This document shows, in pieces, positions 1-8,120 of a stretch of DNA of 64,000 bases. Each line of letters starts with the position of its first letter. The stretch's first letter is position 1. Both the position numbers and the translations under genes were made by a program. A model generated the notes under the pieces. That model did not search any database and was not told the origin of the DNA. It saw nothing but the letters and a program-made list of their open reading frames with translations. This stretch comes from Streptomyces sp. CB03234 (GTDB lineage Bacteria; Actinomycetota; Actinomycetes; Streptomycetales; Streptomycetaceae), in NCBI RefSeq assembly GCF_001905885.1, contig NZ_LIYH01000005.1, positions 620,001-684,000 on the forward strand, given 5' to 3'.

Positions 1-87
1 AACCTCTGGACTTCCTCAATTCGGATTGGGAGGGGTGGGAGCGGGGGCATCCCCCTCTCACGTACGACACGGGGGATGGTGATCCGA

Positions 88-312
88 ATGGAGATGGGCC
101 TGGTCGTCGCCGGACTGATCGTTCTGGTGGGGTTCCTCATCGCGGTCGGCGCGGCGGGCGGTGGCAAGAGCCGGCGCCGTTCGCGCTCCGGCGCCGGCGG
201 TTCCGCCGCCGGCGGCGGTTGGTGGTCCGGGGACGGGGGCGGATCGTCCTGCGGGGGAGGGTCGTCGTCGTGTGGGGGCGGCGGCGGTGGATGTGGTGGC
301 GGAGGCAGCTGA
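88..312 (+). CDS. Small Gly/Cys-rich membrane-anchored protein
   Basis: A protein of 74 residues with one N-terminal hydrophobic segment (about residues 3-20), then a basic patch (KSRRRSR) and a tail of Gly, Ser, Trp and Cys in units such as SCGGG and CGGGG. I do not recognise a family with a known role. Cys-Gly tails of this kind occur on some actinobacterial membrane proteins, so a single-pass protein with a low-complexity tail is the most I can say. ATG at 88 was preferred to ATG at 76 because the G-run at 71-75 abuts the earlier codon but is suitably placed for 88; ATG at 94 is also possible. The window starts just upstream, so a partner gene may be out of view. Confidence 0.5.
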   Translation: MEMGLVVAGLIVLVGFLIAVGAAGGGKSRRRSRSGAGGSAAGGGWWSGDGGGSSCGGGSSSCGGGGGGCGGGGS

Positions 313-631
313 CACGGGGCAGCCGGTCCGCGACCACGGGAAGGCGCTCGGCAGTGAACTACCGCCGGGCGCCTTCGTGTTGGCACTTTGTGGAACCACT
401 CGGTCGGTTCCTGTTGAACAGTTGAACCGGCAGGCCCCCCAGGGGATGGAAACCACGTCAAGTTGGGTAAAAACGCTGTGAGTCAGTCGCAGTTCATGAT
501 TCCCTCGCTGTCGAAAACATCCAGCCCGCGGACCTCGTGTGTGGATTTCGAGACGGAGATCCCCTCGTCCCCCTGAACGTCTTCCGGGACGCCCCCGGTC
601 CACCCGTCAAACCCTGTTTGCGGAGCCGACC
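313..631. other. Intergenic region with a possible stress-type promoter
   Basis: No gene is seen here. An inverted repeat GGAACC/GGTTCC (392-397 and 406-411, 8-nt spacer) is followed by GTTGAAC repeated twice (413-429). GGAAC is the -35 core of sigma-E type promoters, but no convincing -10 is present, so this is only a hint of regulation of the downstream DUF2617 gene. Confidence 0.3.
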
Positions 632-1150
632 ATGCTCACGACGCTCAAAACTTCCTACACCGACACGCGCGCCGCCGACCTGGCCTGGGCGCTGGGTCGC
701 GAGGCGCTGCCCGCCCTCGCCGTGCTCGACCTCGAACTGTCCGGTGCCACGCTCCAGCTCAGACTCCTCGGCGCCTCGCACCAGGTGCTGCTGGAGGAGG
801 AGCGGGGCCGCTGTTCGGAGACCGTCGCCTGCATGCCGGGGAGCAGCACCCCGCTGCCGCTGGGTGTGGCGAAGCGGATCGGGGCGTGGGAGTACGAGTT
901 CGCCGCGCGCGTCGAGACGCTGTCCAAGGGGTCGTTCGCGGGGCGCGCGCAGGAGCTGCTGGCGCTCGTGGCGGACCACCCGAACGGTCTCGCCGGTACG
1001 TTCCCCGGCTCGCCGCACGCCTTCACGGCCATGCTCGCGCAGCGGGACGAGGGCCAGGTGCGGTGGCGCACGTGGCACGCCTATCCGCAAGAGGGACAGC
1101 TGGTGGTCACCAGGACCAGCGTGGGCGTCCGTATGCACACACCGCTCTAG
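632..1150 (+). CDS. DUF2617 family protein
   Basis: A soluble protein of 172 residues resembling the actinobacterial DUF2617 family, whose function is not known. It opens MLTTLKTSYTDTRAADLAW and has no signal peptide, membrane segment or recognisable catalytic motif. The reading frame continues upstream to 539, but ATG at 632 is preferred because CGGAG at 621-625 is spaced correctly for ribosome binding and the extra N-terminus is Arg/Pro-rich noise. It lies directly upstream of the spermidine synthase gene on the same strand, but the promoter of that gene lies in the gap between them, so the two need not be co-transcribed. The family assignment is by resemblance only. Confidence 0.8.
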   Translation: MLTTLKTSYTDTRAADLAWALGREALPALAVLDLELSGATLQLRLLGASHQVLLEEERGRCSETVACMPGSSTPLPLGVAKRIGAWEYEFAARVETLSKGSFAGRAQELLALVADHPNGLAGTFPGSPHAFTAMLAQRDEGQVRWRTWHAYPQEGQLVVTRTSVGVRMHTPL

Positions 1151-1204
1151 TAACACCCGTGTGGGTGACAATTAGCCATGGGGTCGTGACGTAGCGTTAA
1201 GTGC

Positions 1205-2794
1205 GTGATCGAAGCGCCGCACGTCTCCGTCGCCGTGCCGCCCGCACCGGGCGGCGGTCCGGCATCGCCGTCCGTGCGGCAGCGGGCGGGGCGCTTCCTG
1301 GTGCTGGCCACGGTCTTCATCTGCGCGGCGTGCGGATTGGTGTACGAGCTGGAACTGGTCGCGCTCGCTTCGTATTTGATCGGGGACTCCGTCAAGCAGG
1401 CGTCGGTCGTCCTGTCGGTGATGGTCTTCGCGATGGGCGTGGGCTCGCTCCTCGCGAAACGGCTGCGCTGCCGGGCGGCCGTCGGCTTCGGGCTGCTGGA
1501 GGCCGCGCTCGCGCTGGTCGGTGGCTGCTCGGCCCTCGTCCTGTACGCCACGTTCGCGTGGATCGGCGAGTCGCGGTACGCGCTGGTGGCGTTCTCGCTG
1601 GCCATCGGCGTGCTCATCGGGGCGGAGATACCGCTGCTGATGACGCTGATCCAGCGCATCTCGCGGCGGGCCGAGCAGGACGCCGGCGGGACGGTCGCGG
1701 ACCTGTTCGCCGCCGACTACGTGGGGGCGCTCGTCGGCGGCCTGGCGTTCCCGTTCCTGCTGTTGCCGTGGCTGGGGCAGTTGACAAGCGCGCTGCTCAC
1801 CGGGGCGGTCAACGCGGTGGCGGGCGGGGCGCTGGTGCTGTGGCTGTTCGGGCGGGACCTGACCGCGCGGGGGCGGTGGCTGGTGGTGGTGGGCAATGTG
1901 GCGGTGCTCGGCGTGCTGGCGACCGCGACGGTGCTGGTGGACGACTTCGAGCGGGCGGCGCGGCGGGCGGTGTACGGGGAGCGGGTGCGGATCGCCGTCC
2001 AGACGGACGTCCAGGAGGTGGTGTTGACGGGCGGGCCGGGGGAGCCGCCCGAGCTGTTCCTGGACGGGCGGTTACGGGTGAGCGGCCGGGACGAGCACCG
2101 GTACCACCGGGCGCTGGTGCACCCCGTGATGCGTGGGCCGCACGCGCGCGTGCTGATCCTGGGCGGGGGCGACGGGCTGGCGGCGCGGGAGGTGCTGCGG
2201 CACGGCGGCGTGGAGTCGGTGACGGTCGTCGAGCTGGACCCGGGCGTCGTGCGGCTCGCCCGGAAGGACCGGGCGCTCGCCCGGCTGAACGGGCAGGCGT
2301 ACGGGGACCCGAGGGTGCGGGTGGTGTACGGGGACGCGTTCGTGCGGCTGCGGGAGGCGGCGGCGACGGGCGCGGCGTACGACGTGGTGATCTCGGACCT
2401 CCCGGACCCGGGCATCACGGCCAGCACGAAGCTGTACTCGGCGGAGTTCTACGGTCTGGCCGCGCGGGTCCTCACCGACGGCGGACGGCTCGCGGTCCAC
2501 GCGGGGCCGATGGCGTCGAGGCCGCACACGTACTGGACGGTGGACGCCACGCTGCGGTCGGCGGGCTTCACCACCCGGCCCTACCGTGCGACCGGGCGGC
2601 TGTCCGGCTTCGCCGCGGGCCCCGACCGGTCCACGGACGGCACGGCGGCGCCGTACGACTGGGGCTTCTTCCTCGCCGCGCGGCACCGGGCGCCGCCGGA
2701 CCCGGGCGAGGTGGTGGGGGTGCGCCGCCCGGCGGGGGCGCGGCCCATGGGCCTGCCGCCGTCGACGCTGGTGCACCCCAGGTACGGGGAGTGA
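1205..2794 (+). CDS. Spermidine synthase-like protein with N-terminal membrane domain
   Basis: A fusion of 529 residues. The first half (about residues 25-225) holds about six to seven hydrophobic helices. The second half (about 240-510) is a spermidine synthase/SAM-type Rossmann fold with LILGGGDGLAAREVL (nucleotide-binding Gly loop), VVELDPG (acidic residue for the ribose) and the acceptor-side motif ISDLPDPG. Family members transfer an aminopropyl group from decarboxylated SAM to a polyamine, but the substrate of the membrane-fused actinobacterial type is not settled. GTG at 1205 is chosen because a -10 like TAGCGT (1192-1197) ends exactly 7 nt upstream, which implies a leaderless mRNA, and no ribosome-binding site is present. 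Confidence 0.85.
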   Translation: MIEAPHVSVAVPPAPGGGPASPSVRQRAGRFLVLATVFICAACGLVYELELVALASYLIGDSVKQASVVLSVMVFAMGVGSLLAKRLRCRAAVGFGLLEAALALVGGCSALVLYATFAWIGESRYALVAFSLAIGVLIGAEIPLLMTLIQRISRRAEQDAGGTVADLFAADYVGALVGGLAFPFLLLPWLGQLTSALLTGAVNAVAGGALVLWLFGRDLTARGRWLVVVGNVAVLGVLATATVLVDDFERAARRAVYGERVRIAVQTDVQEVVLTGGPGEPPELFLDGRLRVSGRDEHRYHRALVHPVMRGPHARVLILGGGDGLAAREVLRHGGVESVTVVELDPGVVRLARKDRALARLNGQAYGDPRVRVVYGDAFVRLREAAATGAAYDVVISDLPDPGITASTKLYSAEFYGLAARVLTDGGRLAVHAGPMASRPHTYWTVDATLRSAGFTTRPYRATGRLSGFAAGPDRSTDGTAAPYDWGFFLAARHRAPPDPGEVVGVRRPAGARPMGLPPSTLVHPRYGE

Positions 2795-2854
2795 CCCCTT
2801 TGGCCTTGCGCACATGGCAGACGTGAGCGCCGGGCGTGGGTAGGCTCGGGCTCC

Positions 2855-3739
2855 ATGGAGCATGAGGTGTTCGTTCCGGTTGACGTCGAGACCCTCCGCG
2901 CTGTGCTGGCGGACCCCGCGCGGGTCGCCCCGTGCGTACCGGGGCTCCAGCAGGACGCGGACGCGTCGGCCGGCCCCCTCTCGGGCCGCCTGAAGGTGCG
3001 CGCAGGCGGGCACTCGATCACCTACCGGGGCGCCCTGCACATCGTCGCCCAGGAGGACGGCGCCTACGCCGTGGAGGGTGAGGGCGCGGAGGTGCGCGGC
3101 ACCGGCTCGGCGAAGCTGGCCCTCACCGTACGGCTGTCCCCGGTGGACGGCGGCACGACGCTGCGCTTCTCGGGGACGACGAGCGCGGAGGGCCGGCTGG
3201 CGGAGCTGTCGGACGACGCGGCGGTCTCGGCGGCCCACCGCCTGCTGGACCGTTTCGCCGAGTCGCTCGCGGCGACGACCGCGACCTCGGCCGCGTCGGC
3301 CGCCTCCGCAACGGCCGAGGCTCCCGATGACGTCACCGACGACGCCACCGACGACCAGGACGTCACCGACGACGTCACCGACGACCAGGACGTCGACGAC
3401 GACGGGGTGGACCAGGGCGCCGAGAGCGCGGGGTCCGTGTTCGACGCCCCCGTACCGCCGCCGTCGCTGGACCCGCTCGCCGAGGCCGAGTTCGAGGTGC
3501 CCGACATGCCCGACGGCGCGCTGCCCGACCCGGGCGTCGAGGCGGCGCACGCCCGGCGCACCATGATCGGGCGCAGCGCCGAGGAGGTCGACCACGCCCC
3601 GCCGCGCGGCCGGTACGCGCCCACGCCCGGGCCGGAGGCCGCGTCGACGACCGCCACGCTGCGGTGGCTGGCCCCCGCCGCCGCGCTTGCCCTCGCCTCG
3701 GCGGTGGTGGTCGGGCGCGCGCTGCGGCGCCGCAAGTAG
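2855..3739 (+). CDS. CoxG-like SRPBCC protein with acidic linker and C-terminal membrane anchor
   Basis: Residues 1-145 resemble the SRPBCC/CoxG fold (MEHEVFVPVDVETLRAVLAD at the start, then the VPGL and GTTLRFSGTTSAEGR regions). A Ala/Ser/Thr stretch follows, then an acidic linker of repeated DVTDD and DDQDV units (about 150-180), a Pro-rich region, and a final hydrophobic helix with an RALRRRK end (about 268-294). CoxG proteins help mature carbon monoxide dehydrogenase, but no cox genes are nearby, so the role here is open; a membrane-tethered lipid or small-molecule binder is an alternative. A -10 like TAGGCT at 2841-2846 lies 8 nt before the ATG, suggesting a leaderless mRNA. Confidence 0.75.
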   Translation: MEHEVFVPVDVETLRAVLADPARVAPCVPGLQQDADASAGPLSGRLKVRAGGHSITYRGALHIVAQEDGAYAVEGEGAEVRGTGSAKLALTVRLSPVDGGTTLRFSGTTSAEGRLAELSDDAAVSAAHRLLDRFAESLAATTATSAASAASATAEAPDDVTDDATDDQDVTDDVTDDQDVDDDGVDQGAESAGSVFDAPVPPPSLDPLAEAEFEVPDMPDGALPDPGVEAAHARRTMIGRSAEEVDHAPPRGRYAPTPGPEAASTTATLRWLAPAAALALASAVVVGRALRRRK

Positions 3740-3749
3740 TGTCGGTGAC

Positions 3750-4553
3750 GTGACCAGTAGCGAACAGAGCGTCCGGCTCGCGGCCGGAGACGTCGAGTTG
3801 ACGGTGCGTCCGGACAACGGATGCCGCATCGAGAGCCTGCGGATCGGCGGGTCGGAACTGCTGCGGCAAGGGGAGAGGTACGGCTGCTTCCCGATGGTGC
3901 CCTGGTGCGGGCGGATCGCCAACGGCCGGTTCCTCAGCGGGGCGACATGGCATCAGCTGCCGCTCAACTCGCCGCCGCACGCCATCCACGGCACCGGCCG
4001 TGACACCGCGTGGCGCGTCGCCCTCGCCGACAAGGCGGAGGCGGTGTTCACCTACGACCTCGCCGAGCCCTGGCCGTATCCCGGCCGGGTCACCCAGACC
4101 GTCCGGCTGACCGAGGACGCGCTCACGCTCCAGCTCGGTGTCGAGACGTACGGCGACTCCTTCCCGGCCCAGGCCGGCTGGCACCCGTGGTTCAACCGCA
4201 CCCTCGGTGACAGCGCCGTACGCATCGACTTCACGCCCGAGTGGCAGGAGGAGCGGGGCGAGGACCATCTGCCCACCGGCCGCCGGATCGCGCCCACGCC
4301 CGGCCCCTGGGACGACTGCTTCGGCATGCCGGACGGGGTGGACGTCACCCTCACCTGGCCCGGGCAGCTAAAGCTCAAGGTGACCAGCCGCGCCCCCTGG
4401 GTCGTCGTGTACGACCAGCAGGAGGCCGCCGTCTGCGTGGAGCCCCAGTCGGGCCCGCCGAACGGCCTCACCACCGCTCCCGAGCTGGTCACACCGATCG
4501 AGCCGCTGGAGATCGCCACCACCTGGACCTGGCGGCGGCTGCGGCCGGCCTGA
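3750..4553 (+). CDS. Aldose 1-epimerase family protein
   Basis: A soluble enzyme of 267 residues of the galactose mutarotase fold, which interconverts alpha and beta anomers of hexoses or related sugar phosphates. The family hallmarks visible are NGRF after an early Gly-rich strand, the catalytic His in HAIHGTGRD, the GWHPWFNR segment with the second His, and a late acidic residue in the VVYDQQEAAVCVEPQSGP region (Glu of CVEPQ being the likely general base). The reading frame is open upstream to 3687, inside the preceding gene; GTG at 3750 is preferred because TAGTGT at 3737-3742 sits 7 nt upstream in the leaderless configuration and no ribosome-binding site exists. Sugar specificity cannot be read. 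Confidence 0.88.
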   Translation: MTSSEQSVRLAAGDVELTVRPDNGCRIESLRIGGSELLRQGERYGCFPMVPWCGRIANGRFLSGATWHQLPLNSPPHAIHGTGRDTAWRVALADKAEAVFTYDLAEPWPYPGRVTQTVRLTEDALTLQLGVETYGDSFPAQAGWHPWFNRTLGDSAVRIDFTPEWQEERGEDHLPTGRRIAPTPGPWDDCFGMPDGVDVTLTWPGQLKLKVTSRAPWVVVYDQQEAAVCVEPQSGPPNGLTTAPELVTPIEPLEIATTWTWRRLRPA

Positions 4554-4577
4554 GCGGCGGCGCTTAAGCTCAGGGGC

Positions 4578-5126
4578 ATGACTGACGTACGAGCCGATCT
4601 GCTCCAGCAGATCAAGGACAAGGCCGTGGTGCACGGCAAGGTGACCCTCTCCTCGGGTCTGGAGGCCGACTACTACGTCGACCTGCGCCGGATCACCCTG
4701 GACGGCGTGGCCTCGCCGCTCGTCGGGCAGGTCATGCTCGATCTGACCGCCGACCTGGACTTCGACGCCGTCGGCGGCCTCACCCTGGGCGCCGACCCGG
4801 TCGCGACGGCGATGCTGCACGCCGCCGCCGGGCGTGGCCGGACGCTGGACGCCTTCGTCGTCCGCAAGGCGGCCAAGGCGCACGGCATGCAGCGCCGCGT
4901 CGAGGGCCCGGACATCAAGGGCCGCCGTGTCCTGGTGGTGGAGGACACCTCCACCACCGGTGGCTCGCCGCTGACCGCTGTGGAGGCGGTCCGCGAGGCC
5001 GGCGCCGAGGTCGTGGCCGTGGCGACGATCGTGGACCGGGCGACCGGCGCCGCGGAGAAGATCAGCCAGACGGCCGGGGTGCCGTACCTGTACGCGTACG
5101 CGCTGGACGAGCTGGGCCTGGCCTGA
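4578..5126 (+). CDS. pyrE: Orotate phosphoribosyltransferase
   Basis: This enzyme makes orotidine 5'-monophosphate from orotate and PRPP in de novo pyrimidine synthesis in the cytoplasm. The protein is 182 residues, the normal length. It carries the PRPP-binding signature RVLVVEDTSTTGG (about residues 115-127), the catalytic-loop region FVVRKAAKAHG, and the N-terminal substrate segment GLEADYYVDLRR. TAAGCT at 4565-4570 is 7 nt from the ATG, again the leaderless pattern. The gene ends just before a strong hairpin that contains a parS site, and the aldolase gene follows on the same strand. Confidence 0.95.
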   Translation: MTDVRADLLQQIKDKAVVHGKVTLSSGLEADYYVDLRRITLDGVASPLVGQVMLDLTADLDFDAVGGLTLGADPVATAMLHAAAGRGRTLDAFVVRKAAKAHGMQRRVEGPDIKGRRVLVVEDTSTTGGSPLTAVEAVREAGAEVVAVATIVDRATGAAEKISQTAGVPYLYAYALDELGLA

Positions 5127-5156
5127 GCCGCATAGGGCCTGACCTGCGGATTTTCC

Positions 5157-5194
5157 GAGGGGCGGACTGTTTCACGTGAAACGGTCCGCCCCTC
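5157..5194 (+). terminator. Hairpin downstream of pyrE
   Basis: An 11-bp perfect stem GAGGGGCGGAC/GTCCGCCCCTC encloses a 16-nt loop that is itself nearly palindromic. It lies 31 nt after the pyrE stop and lacks a U-tract, as is usual for Streptomyces terminators. The loop holds the parS site listed separately, so the outer arms may be a terminator that has grown around it. Confidence 0.65.
5169..5182. other. parS: parS chromosome-partitioning site
   Basis: The 14-nt palindrome GTTTCACGTGAAAC is an exact match to the Streptomyces parS consensus bound by ParB. Streptomyces chromosomes carry about twenty such sites clustered around oriC, and the surrounding gene order places this window within a few hundred kilobases of oriC by comparison with S. 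coelicolor (from memory). The site is intergenic, between pyrE and fba, and is the only copy I found in the window. Confidence 0.88.
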
Positions 5195-5310
5195 GCGGCA
5201 CGCGGGGTGGAGCCCACGGCGGAGTCTGGAAAGATAGGTGCGACGATGACGTCGCCCCCAGGTCAGGGATCAGCAACGCAACGCAACCGCAGATCACAAG
5301 GAGCGGACAG

Positions 5311-6333
5311 ATGCCCATCGCAACCCCCGAGATCTACAACGAGATGCTCGACCGGGCGAAGGCAGGCAAGTTCGCCTACCCGGCCATCAATGTCACCTCG
5401 TCGCAGACTCTGCACGCCGCCCTGCGTGGTTTCGCGGAGGCAGAGAGCGACGGCATCATCCAGATCTCGACCGGTGGTGCGGAGTTCCTGGGCGGCCAGT
5501 ACAGCAAGGACATGGTGACCGGCGCGGTCGCCCTGGCCGAGTTCGCCCACATCGTCGCCGCGAAGTACGACGTCACCATCGCCCTGCACACCGACCACTG
5601 CCCGAAGGACAAGCTGGACGGCTACGTACGTCCGCTGCTCGACATCTCCGCCGAGCGTGTCGCCAAGGGTGAGAACCCGCTGTTCCAGTCGCACATGTGG
5701 GACGGCTCGGCCGAGACCCTCGCCGACAACCTGGCCATCGGCCAGGAGCTGCTCGCGAAGGCCGCCGCCGCAAAGATCATCCTCGAGGTCGAGATCACCC
5801 CGACCGGTGGCGAGGAGGACGGCGTCAGCCACGAGATCAACGACGAGCTGTACACCACCGTCGACGACGCCATCCGCACCGCCGAGGCGCTCGGCCTGGG
5901 CGAGAAGGGCCGCTACCTGCTGGCCGCCTCCTTCGGCAACGTCCACGGCGTCTACAAGCCCGGCAACGTCGTGCTCCGCCCCGAGCTGCTCAAGGACCTC
6001 CAGCAGGGCGTCGCCGAGCGCTTCGGCAAGGCCGACCCGTTCGACTTCGTCTTCCACGGCGGCTCCGGCTCCACGGCCGAGGAGATCGCCACCGCGCTGG
6101 AGAACGGCGTCGTGAAGATGAACCTCGACACGGACACCCAGTACGCCTTCACCCGCCCCGTCGCGGACCACATGTTCAAGAACTACGACGGTGTGCTGAA
6201 GGTCGACGGCGAGGTCGGCTCCAAGAAGACCTACGACCCGCGCACCTGGGGCAAGCTGGCCGAGGCGAGCATGGCCAAGCGCGTCACCGAGGCGTGCGCG
6301 GCGCTGCGCTCGACCGGTACGAAGCTGAAGTAA
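5311..6333 (+). CDS. fba: Fructose-bisphosphate aldolase, class II
   Basis: This zinc enzyme cleaves fructose 1,6-bisphosphate to dihydroxyacetone phosphate and glyceraldehyde 3-phosphate in glycolysis and gluconeogenesis. The 340 residues are typical of class IIA. Visible motifs are LHTDHCPKDK (catalytic Asp and zinc His), EVEITPTGGEEDG (zinc Glu region), FGNVHGVYK and the phosphate loop HGGSGS. ATG at 5311 is chosen because AAGGAG lies at 5299-5304; the frame stays open upstream to 5176 but would run through the parS hairpin. It is followed by a 13-bp hairpin terminator. Confidence 0.96.
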   Translation: MPIATPEIYNEMLDRAKAGKFAYPAINVTSSQTLHAALRGFAEAESDGIIQISTGGAEFLGGQYSKDMVTGAVALAEFAHIVAAKYDVTIALHTDHCPKDKLDGYVRPLLDISAERVAKGENPLFQSHMWDGSAETLADNLAIGQELLAKAAAAKIILEVEITPTGGEEDGVSHEINDELYTTVDDAIRTAEALGLGEKGRYLLAASFGNVHGVYKPGNVVLRPELLKDLQQGVAERFGKADPFDFVFHGGSGSTAEEIATALENGVVKMNLDTDTQYAFTRPVADHMFKNYDGVLKVDGEVGSKKTYDPRTWGKLAEASMAKRVTEACAALRSTGTKLK

Positions 6334-6350
6334 CGCTTCCGAGCGCCACG

Positions 6351-6388
6351 CACAGGCCCGGCATCGCCTCCGCGGTGCCGGGCCTGTG
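6351..6388 (+). terminator. Terminator after fba
   Basis: A perfect 13-bp stem CACAGGCCCGGCA/TGCCGGGCCTGTG with a 12-nt loop lies 17 nt after the fba stop codon. The hairpin ends only 11 nt before the next start codon. Confidence 0.8.
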
Positions 6389-6399
6389 ACACTGGTGGC

Positions 6400-6813
6400 A
6401 TGGGTATCCACGAAAACCTGCTGGGGGGACCTCCCCCCACTCACCTGCCCGACGACCCGGAGCCGCGCGAGCTGCTCGCGAGCGGCGCCGCGCCGGCGGA
6501 CGTCGCCGCGAAGTACCCCGCCTCCTCCCTCGCCTGGGCCCAGCTCGCCGACGACGCGTTCGAGGCCGGCCGGGCCGTCGAGTCCTACGCGTACGCCAGG
6601 ACCGGCTACCACCGGGGCCTGGACGCCCTGCGCCGCAGCGGCTGGAAGGGCCACGGCCCGGTGCCGTGGGAGCACGAGCCGAACCGCGGTTTCCTCCGGG
6701 CGCTGAACGCCCTGGCGCGCGCCGCGCAGGCGATCGGTGAGCAGGAGGAGTACGAGCGATGCTCGACGTTCCTCCGTGAATCGTCGCCCCTGGCCGCGGA
6801 CACCCTCGGCTGA
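6400..6813 (+). CDS. DUF3151 domain protein
   Basis: A protein of 137 residues that resembles the actinobacterial DUF3151 family over its whole length. It has an N-terminal NLLGGPPPTHLPDDPEP segment and a helical body (SLAWAQLADDAFEAGRAVESYAYARTGYHRGLDALR would lie at about 43-78) that looks like a TPR-like helical hairpin. The function is unknown. It follows fba after a terminator and is itself followed by a strong terminator, so it may be a single-gene unit; the start is fixed by ATG at 6400, where no good ribosome-binding site is seen. Confidence 0.85.
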   Translation: MGIHENLLGGPPPTHLPDDPEPRELLASGAAPADVAAKYPASSLAWAQLADDAFEAGRAVESYAYARTGYHRGLDALRRSGWKGHGPVPWEHEPNRGFLRALNALARAAQAIGEQEEYERCSTFLRESSPLAADTLG

Positions 6814-6832
6814 CCTGGGGGTTCTCACCCTG

Positions 6833-6891
6833 CTGAGGCCCGCCCGCCCGGACCGGTTACTTCCGGTCGCGGTGAGGCGGGCCTCAGTTTT
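6833..6891 (+). terminator. Terminator after the DUF3151 gene
   Basis: A 12-bp perfect stem CTGAGGCCCGCC/GGCGGGCCTCAG with an inner GACCGG/CCGGTC hairpin is followed directly by TTTT. This is the most classical intrinsic terminator on the plus strand of the window. Confidence 0.9.
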
Positions 6892-7274
6892 GGATCTTGC
6901 TGAACGGTTCGCTCGCGGCCCGCGCCCGCGATGACACAGCAGATCAAGGGCTTGCACGGGTGCGTGTCCCACGCCGTGCCGTACGACCCCGGCGGCCGGT
7001 ACATCGAAGGGCCGCTCATGTCATGATGCGACTGGGACCCGGAACAGAGCCGCGGTCCCGAGGGGACCGGGGCTCCACCTGCCGGGTCGCATCGCGAGTG
7101 AGCCAAAGGGGCGCGCGGGCGTCGAAAGGGAGAACGCGCGGAGGGTCGCGAGGTACGAGTGACCCGAGCACGATCGACCGTCGACGCACGCAGCAGGCGC
7201 CCCGGAGGCGAACCGAGCGCCCGAAAAGGGAGGAGCAGACCGCTACCCGGTAGCACGCATTGATGGAGACAGCG
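6892..7274. other. Long leader/promoter region of the kyn operon
   Basis: About 380 nt without a supported gene. It contains the perfect palindrome TCATGTCATGA (7016-7026), a possible regulator site, and purine-rich stretches such as AAAAGGGAGGAG (7225-7236) close to the kynA start. No riboswitch class was recognised. The length suggests regulated transcription of the tryptophan catabolic operon. Confidence 0.35.
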
Positions 7275-8120
7275 ATGTCTACTTCCCCCGATGCCTCCGC
7301 GCCCGGTTCGGACACCCCGAACCTGGAGTACACAGGCACGACGCCGTACGAGGACTATGTCCAGGCGGATGTCCTCACCCACCTCCAGCACCCGCTCTCG
7401 GACGATCCGGGAGAAATGGTCTTCCTGGTCACGACCCAGGTCATGGAGCTGTGGTTCACCGTGATCGTCCACGAGTGGGAGACCGCGAGCCGCGCCCTGC
7501 GCGAAGACCGGATCCCGGTGGCGATGGACGCGCTGGAGCGCTCCGTACGCGAGCTGGAGGCGCTGAACGCCTCCTGGAAGCCGCTCGCCCGGCTCACACC
7601 CGCCCAGTTCAACTCCTACCGTGGCGCCCTGGGCGAGGGCTCCGGCTTCCAGTCGGCGATGTACCGGCGGCTGGAGTTCCTGCTGGGCGAGAAGTCCGCG
7701 TCGATGCTGGTGCCGCACCGGGGCGCGCCGCGCGTCCACGCGGAGCTGGAGAAGGCGCTGCACGAGCCGAGCCTGTACGACGAGGTGCTGCGGCTCCTCG
7801 CACGGCGCGGGCTGCCGGTGCCGGACAGTGTCCTCAAGCGCGACCTGTCGCAGAAGTACGAGCCGTCGCAGGCGGTCGAGGACATCTGGGCCCGGATCTA
7901 CGCCGACCCGGACCAGCACAGTGAGCTGATCCGGCTCGGCGAGGCGTTGACGGACGTCGGCGAGCTGGTGTGGCGCTGGCGCAACGACCACCTGGTGGCC
8001 ACGCGGCGCGCGATGGGCTCCAAGACGGGCACGGCCGGCTCGGCCGGGGTGGCCTGGCTGGAGAAGCGGGCCCGCAAGAACGTGTTCCCCGAGGTGTGGA
8101 CGGCGCGCAGCCATGTCTGA
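7275..8120 (+). CDS. kynA: Tryptophan 2,3-dioxygenase
   Basis: This haem enzyme oxidises L-tryptophan to N-formylkynurenine, the first step of the kynurenine route. The protein has 281 residues from ATG at 7275, chosen because GGAG at 7265-7268 is correctly spaced; TTG 7260 and ATG 7263 are in frame. Family motifs are GEMVFLVTTQVMELWF, GSGFQSAMYRRLEFLLG and the C-terminal RNDHLVATRRAMGSKTGT with the proximal haem-ligand His. The active-site His of the usual ITHQ motif is replaced by Thr (Thr54). It overlaps kynU by 8 nt, so the two are translationally coupled; kynB follows. Confidence 0.93.
   Translation: MSTSPDASAPGSDTPNLEYTGTTPYEDYVQADVLTHLQHPLSDDPGEMVFLVTTQVMELWFTVIVHEWETASRALREDRIPVAMDALERSVRELEALNASWKPLARLTPAQFNSYRGALGEGSGFQSAMYRRLEFLLGEKSASMLVPHRGAPRVHAELEKALHEPSLYDEVLRLLARRGLPVPDSVLKRDLSQKYEPSQAVEDIWARIYADPDQHSELIRLGEALTDVGELVWRWRNDHLVATRRAMGSKTGTAGSAGVAWLEKRARKNVFPEVWTARSHV

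Noticed and set aside
5263..6972. Open frame of 569 codons on the minus strand over fba and DUF3151
   Set aside because: Antisense shadow of two well-supported genes and it runs through two terminators.
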